A stretch of DNA of 9,936 nucleotides from an uncultured bacterium. Its GTDB lineage: Bacteria > Bacillota > Clostridia > Oscillospirales > Acutalibacteraceae. Below are positions 6,813 through 9,936 of this stretch, in pieces. The notes beneath the pieces were generated by a model that ran no database searches, had not been told where the DNA came from, and was given only the letters and a program-made list of their open reading frames with translations. Positions within the stretch are counted from its first letter, which is position 1, and each line of letters starts with the position of its first letter. Where the stretch lies: NCBI GenBank assembly GCA_905215855.1, contig CAJMRT010000054.1, positions 1 to 9,936 on the forward strand, in the 5' to 3' direction. A program made the position numbers and the translations under genes.

Positions 6813-9662
6813 ATGGATTACGAAAAATTGAAAAAGAGGGATTCCTCGCTGGACATTCTGCGGATAATTGCAGTATTTACCGTTTTGTCGGTTCATTTCT
6901 TTCTGCATAACGGATTTTACAGTCAGCCGATTGAAGGCTCAACAATGTACATTGCGGTTGCAATGAGAACTTTGTTCTCTGTTTGTGTTCCTCTCTTTAT
7001 GATTCTGACAGGATACCTTATGAGCAAAAAAGAGCTGAGTAAAAAGTATTATTCAGGAATTGCAAAAACACTTGTAGTATTTGTCATTTCAACACTTGCG
7101 TGTATGATTTACAAAAACATTGCGCAGGGGGATGCGCTTAGCTTGAAATCATTCATTCTCGGAACGCTTGACTTTACCGGTTCAAACTACTCGTGGTACA
7201 TTGAAATGTACATAGGTTTGTTCCTGCTTGCACCGTTTCTTAACCTTGCTTACGGTAAACTAAAAAGCAAAAGGCAAAAGCAAGTGCTTTTGATTACGGT
7301 TGTATTTTTGACAATAATTCCGTCACTGTTTAATATTTTCAATTTTGGCTCGCTTGATTGGTGGACTAATCCGACATCATCCGATGAATTTCAAAAACTT
7401 GTTCCGAGCTGGTGGCAGGGATTTTATCCTGTAGCTTACTACTTTGTAGGTTGCTACATAAGAGAATACGGTTTGAAAATGAAAACAAGAACAATGTTCG
7501 TTCTCTTTGTATTCTCTCTCTTCTTGTTCAGCACATTTAACTATTTCAGAAGTTACGGAACAACCTTCAAGTCAGGCACATATATTTACTGGTACGGATT
7601 TGAACCATTTGTTTTGTCGGTACTTCTGTTCCTTTTGATTAAAAGAATCAAAACCGAAAATATGCCAAAAACTGCTAAAGTTGTACTCTGGAAGGTTTCG
7701 GATTTAGCTCTCGGAATTTATCTTATATCATTCATTTTTGACAGCATTGTATATCCGATGCTCTGCGAAAAGGTTATTTTGATGCCGGACAGACTTCCGT
7801 TCTATTTTGTAACAGTTCCGATTGTATTTGTACTTTCGGCTGCTGCATCGTTCATTATGAATTTTGTTGCAAAGATTCTTATCGACGGTTTCAGGTCAGT
7901 TGTTAAAATGGTCAAAGATTTACGTTCAAAACCTGACAAAGACAAATGGCAGCACATAATTTTTGCATTGCTTATGGTGCTTGCAATAGGATTTTCACTT
8001 TGGAAATGTTACTACGGATTTGGCGGAAATGACGAATCATTTTATCTTACAATTCCCCACCGACTAACTCTCGGTGATTCATTACTCGGGGACGAGTGGC
8101 ATCTTACTCAGCTTTCGGGGTTCCTGCTTTTGCCGTTTGTGTGGCTCTACACAACAATTACGCAGTCAACCGTCGGAATAATTCTTGCGGCAAGAATTTT
8201 CTATGTCATCTGTCACGCTGTTGTTGTGTGCATTATCTATTCAAGACTTAAGAAATACGGATATTTTACAGTGTTTGGCTGTGTTCTGTACTTCCTCTTT
8301 ACACCGTTTGATATTATGGCTTTGAGCTATAACACAATGGGACTTGACCTCATTGCTCTCACAGGTGTGTTAATAGCAACTGCCGATTATTCAAAAAAAT
8401 TGCCGCTCATAATCAGCGGACTTTCATTTGCAGGTGCAGTTCTTTGCTGTCCGTATCTTGCGGCTGTTTATGTAATATATCTTGTTGCAGTGGGAGTTCA
8501 CTATGTAATCAAGAGAACATCGCTGAATAAAAATGTGTTCAATTCAGACTTGTTTTCAATCAAAACTTTTCTTTGGTTTACAGTTGGTGCAGGTATTCTT
8601 GCAGTAATTTTCATCGTGTTTGTACTTTCAAGAGTAAGCATAAATGATATTTTCACCAATCTCCCCTATCTTATGGCTGACCCCGATCATCCGCAGATGG
8701 GATTTATGACGAAGATGAATTACTACTTCAAAACAATCGTAGAGTGTCACAGCCATTTCAAGTATGTACTTATAGCATACGGTGCTACTACAATTGTTAT
8801 GTTGCTTGACAGAAAGAGAAAGCAACATCGTTCGATTTATCTTATTCTTACAAGCGCAATTGTTATTTTGTCACTCGTAATGTTTATGCCGACAATGACA
8901 AGCGTTTATTACAACGCAATTATGTTCCCGATGATTTTTATGGGAATCACAGCATATGTACTCTCAGAAAATAAACAGAGAGAACTTTTTGCCTCACTCT
9001 TTATTCTTGGAATTCTTTATTCTGTAGCACTATGCTTCTCATCAAATCAGTATTTCTTTGTAACGGCAATGGCTTGTTCAGCGTCAAATATAGCCGGCTT
9101 TGTTTTTGTCGGCAATCTGATTAAAGAAATGAAAGCAAGTCCGGATAATCTTGATTATGCAGTTCCCTGCAAATACTTTGCATTTGTGATGACAGCATTT
9201 CTGATTATTTTGCAGACTTGTTTCCAGATTACGGTTAAAGCCGAACATTGCTTCTGGGAAAGTTCTCCAAGTCAGCTGACACAGACAATTCAGAACGGTC
9301 CTGCAAAGGGAATCAAAACCACTTCTGCCAATACAGAAAATTACGAACAGATTTATAACGATATAAATGAATATCAAAATCTTGAAAAAGGAAATATTCT
9401 GTTCTTAACTCAAAAGCCATGGACATATCTTGCCGTAAAAGATTTTCCGTATGGAACACTTTCCGCATATGTAACAGGCGAAAACCAAAACAGTCTTGAC
9501 AGACTTCGTTCATATTATTCTGTAAACAACAAAAAGATTCCAAAGTATATTTATATACCGAAAGATTCGCAATGGGACAATATTCAGCAAATTATTCTTG
9601 AAGCACAGCAAAACGGTTACACAATGAGCGAAAACACAGTTTCGTATAAGCTACAAAAGTAA
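6813..9662 (+). CDS. Acyltransferase-3 domain fused to a GT-C-like membrane domain
   Basis: A 949-residue membrane protein with two halves. Residues 11-355 form an AT3 acyltransferase with about ten helices. L-D-I-L-R-I-I-A holds R17 and V-H-F holds H28, the conserved Arg/His pair; T-G-Y-L lies at 66-69 and S-W-Y-I-E-M-Y at 127-133. AT3 proteins move acyl groups, often acetyl, across the membrane onto sugars. A charged cytoplasmic-looking linker (about 360-379) leads to a second multi-pass domain (380-808). This contains G-G-N-D-E-S-F-Y (404-411), whose D407/E408 fit the outer-loop acid of GT-C enzymes, then Q-L-S-G (433-436) and Y-N-T-M-G-L (506-511). Residues 809-949 form a hydrophilic tail, probably outside the cell, as in many GT-C proteins. 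AT3 alone is usually about 330-400 residues, so this is a true fusion, uninterrupted by stops. AAGG (6801-6804) is eight bases before the ATG. Coupled glycosylation and acylation of a surface polymer is inference. Confidence 0.85.
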   Translation: MDYEKLKKRDSSLDILRIIAVFTVLSVHFFLHNGFYSQPIEGSTMYIAVAMRTLFSVCVPLFMILTGYLMSKKELSKKYYSGIAKTLVVFVISTLACMIYKNIAQGDALSLKSFILGTLDFTGSNYSWYIEMYIGLFLLAPFLNLAYGKLKSKRQKQVLLITVVFLTIIPSLFNIFNFGSLDWWTNPTSSDEFQKLVPSWWQGFYPVAYYFVGCYIREYGLKMKTRTMFVLFVFSLFLFSTFNYFRSYGTTFKSGTYIYWYGFEPFVLSVLLFLLIKRIKTENMPKTAKVVLWKVSDLALGIYLISFIFDSIVYPMLCEKVILMPDRLPFYFVTVPIVFVLSAAASFIMNFVAKILIDGFRSVVKMVKDLRSKPDKDKWQHIIFALLMVLAIGFSLWKCYYGFGGNDESFYLTIPHRLTLGDSLLGDEWHLTQLSGFLLLPFVWLYTTITQSTVGIILAARIFYVICHAVVVCIIYSRLKKYGYFTVFGCVLYFLFTPFDIMALSYNTMGLDLIALTGVLIATADYSKKLPLIISGLSFAGAVLCCPYLAAVYVIYLVAVGVHYVIKRTSLNKNVFNSDLFSIKTFLWFTVGAGILAVIFIVFVLSRVSINDIFTNLPYLMADPDHPQMGFMTKMNYYFKTIVECHSHFKYVLIAYGATTIVMLLDRKRKQHRSIYLILTSAIVILSLVMFMPTMTSVYYNAIMFPMIFMGITAYVLSENKQRELFASLFILGILYSVALCFSSNQYFFVTAMACSASNIAGFVFVGNLIKEMKASPDNLDYAVPCKYFAFVMTAFLIILQTCFQITVKAEHCFWESSPSQLTQTIQNGPAKGIKTTSANTENYEQIYNDINEYQNLEKGNILFLTQKPWTYLAVKDFPYGTLSAYVTGENQNSLDRLRSYYSVNNKKIPKYIYIPKDSQWDNIQQIILEAQQNGYTMSENTVSYKLQK

Positions 9663-9687
9663 ATAATATTTTACTAAACTTAAACAT

Positions 9688-9734
9688 AAATATCACGCAG
9701 AAAGCAAAATTACAATTTCTGCGTGATATTTTTT
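9688..9734 (+). terminator. Rho-independent terminator of the fusion gene
   Basis: A perfect 16-bp stem (9688-9703 with 9716-9731, 12-nt loop) runs into a short T-run and begins 25 bp past the stop codon. It is the longest perfect hairpin in the window. Confidence 0.88.
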
Positions 9735-9737
9735 GCA

Positions 9738-9758
9738 TTTCAAGACATAATCTTGAAA
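9738..9758. repeat. Inverted repeat upstream of the last promoter, possible operator
   Basis: TTTCAAGA-cataa-TCTTGAAA is a perfect 8-bp inverted repeat that extends outward as CAT/ATG if one base is bulged. It lies just after the terminator and ends 17 bp before the -35 box. It lacks a following T-run on the plus strand, so a protein-binding site is more likely than a second terminator. Confidence 0.4.
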
Positions 9759-9775
9759 ATGTACAAATAAAAAAC

Positions 9776-9804
9776 TTGTTTTTTTTCAGAGTTTATGGTA
9801 TAGT
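9776..9804 (+). promoter_or_regulatory. Promoter of the right-edge gene
   Basis: TTGTTT (9776-9781) and TATAGT (9799-9804) are 17 bp apart, and TGG just before the -10 gives an extended -10. The predicted start is near 9811, leaving a leader of about 70 nt that contains a weak TCACA/TGTGA pairing (9831-9835 with 9853-9857). Confidence 0.7.
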
Positions 9805-9881
9805 GAATTATGATAGGTAAAAATGGCTTGTCACAGATTTTAACTATAATTTTGTGAAAATTTTAAGTTGGGGGCATAATC

Positions 9882-9936
9882 ATGGATATTAAAAAACTTT
9901 ATAACGAATGGCTCGAAAATGCTGTTGAGGATAAAG
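9882..9936 (+). CDS. Probable phospho-sugar mutase, N-terminal 18 codons only
   Basis: An ATG at 9882 follows a GGGGG ribosome site (9870-9874) with a 7-nt spacer, and the frame stays open to the window edge. The 18 visible residues have the pattern Y-x-x-W-L-E-N followed by an acidic stretch. This pattern is common at the start of clostridial phosphoglucomutase/phosphomannomutase-type enzymes, which interconvert sugar 1- and 6-phosphates and feed nucleotide-sugar synthesis. That role would fit the neighbouring glycosyltransferases. No catalytic motif is in view, so the product name rests on a short N-terminus only; the gene itself is well supported by its promoter and ribosome site. Confidence 0.5.
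   Translation, partial: MDIKKLYNEWLENAVEDK

Noticed and set aside
8628..9543. Minus-strand open frames under the fusion gene
   Set aside because: They run opposite a well-supported coding frame and have no recognisable motifs.

Overview
The window looks like low-GC Bacillota, most likely a gut-type clostridium of the Ruminococcus/Oscillospiraceae kind. This is inferred from the AT-rich spacers, strong GGAGG-like ribosome sites, consensus SigA-type promoters, hairpin plus T-run terminators, a GTG-started lipoprotein, and the style of the glycosyltransferases. No rRNA, tRNA, CRISPR array, insertion sequence or phage gene was found. The content is chromosomal housekeeping plus cell-envelope genes.

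Left part (1-3807, all minus strand). Reading in the direction of transcription, pfkA (ATP-dependent 6-phosphofructokinase) has a near-consensus promoter. It is followed by a MORN-repeat protein with a long acidic middle, then an MscS-type mechanosensitive channel, then the start of a lipoprotein that runs off the left edge. The MORN and mscS genes are 2 bp apart and probably translationally coupled. Terminator-like hairpins lie after pfkA and after mscS, but little room for a new promoter follows either of them, so leaky read-through through the whole cluster is plausible.

Middle (3745-4079). A 335-bp divergent spacer holds the pfkA promoter, a strong promoter for the rightward genes, a 27-nt imperfect direct repeat whose second copy touches that promoter's -35, and a leader of about 75 nt with two small hairpins.

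Right part (plus strand). A GtrB/DPM1-like family 2 glycosyltransferase overlaps the start of a polytopic GT-C-type glycosyltransferase. This pair could make a polyprenyl-phosphate sugar on the inside and use it on the outside of the membrane. A strong terminator follows. A separately promoted gene then encodes a 949-residue protein that joins an acyltransferase-3 (AT3) membrane domain to a second GT-C-like membrane domain with an extracytoplasmic C-terminal domain. Together these suggest modification (glycosylation and O-acylation) of a cell-surface polymer, but donor and acceptor cannot be read from the sequence. After another strong terminator, an inverted repeat and a promoter, the first 18 codons of a probable phospho-sugar mutase begin at the right edge.

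The most unusual items are the AT3/GT-C fusion, the MORN-acidic protein coupled to MscS, and the repeated palindromic element upstream of the glycosyltransferase operon.
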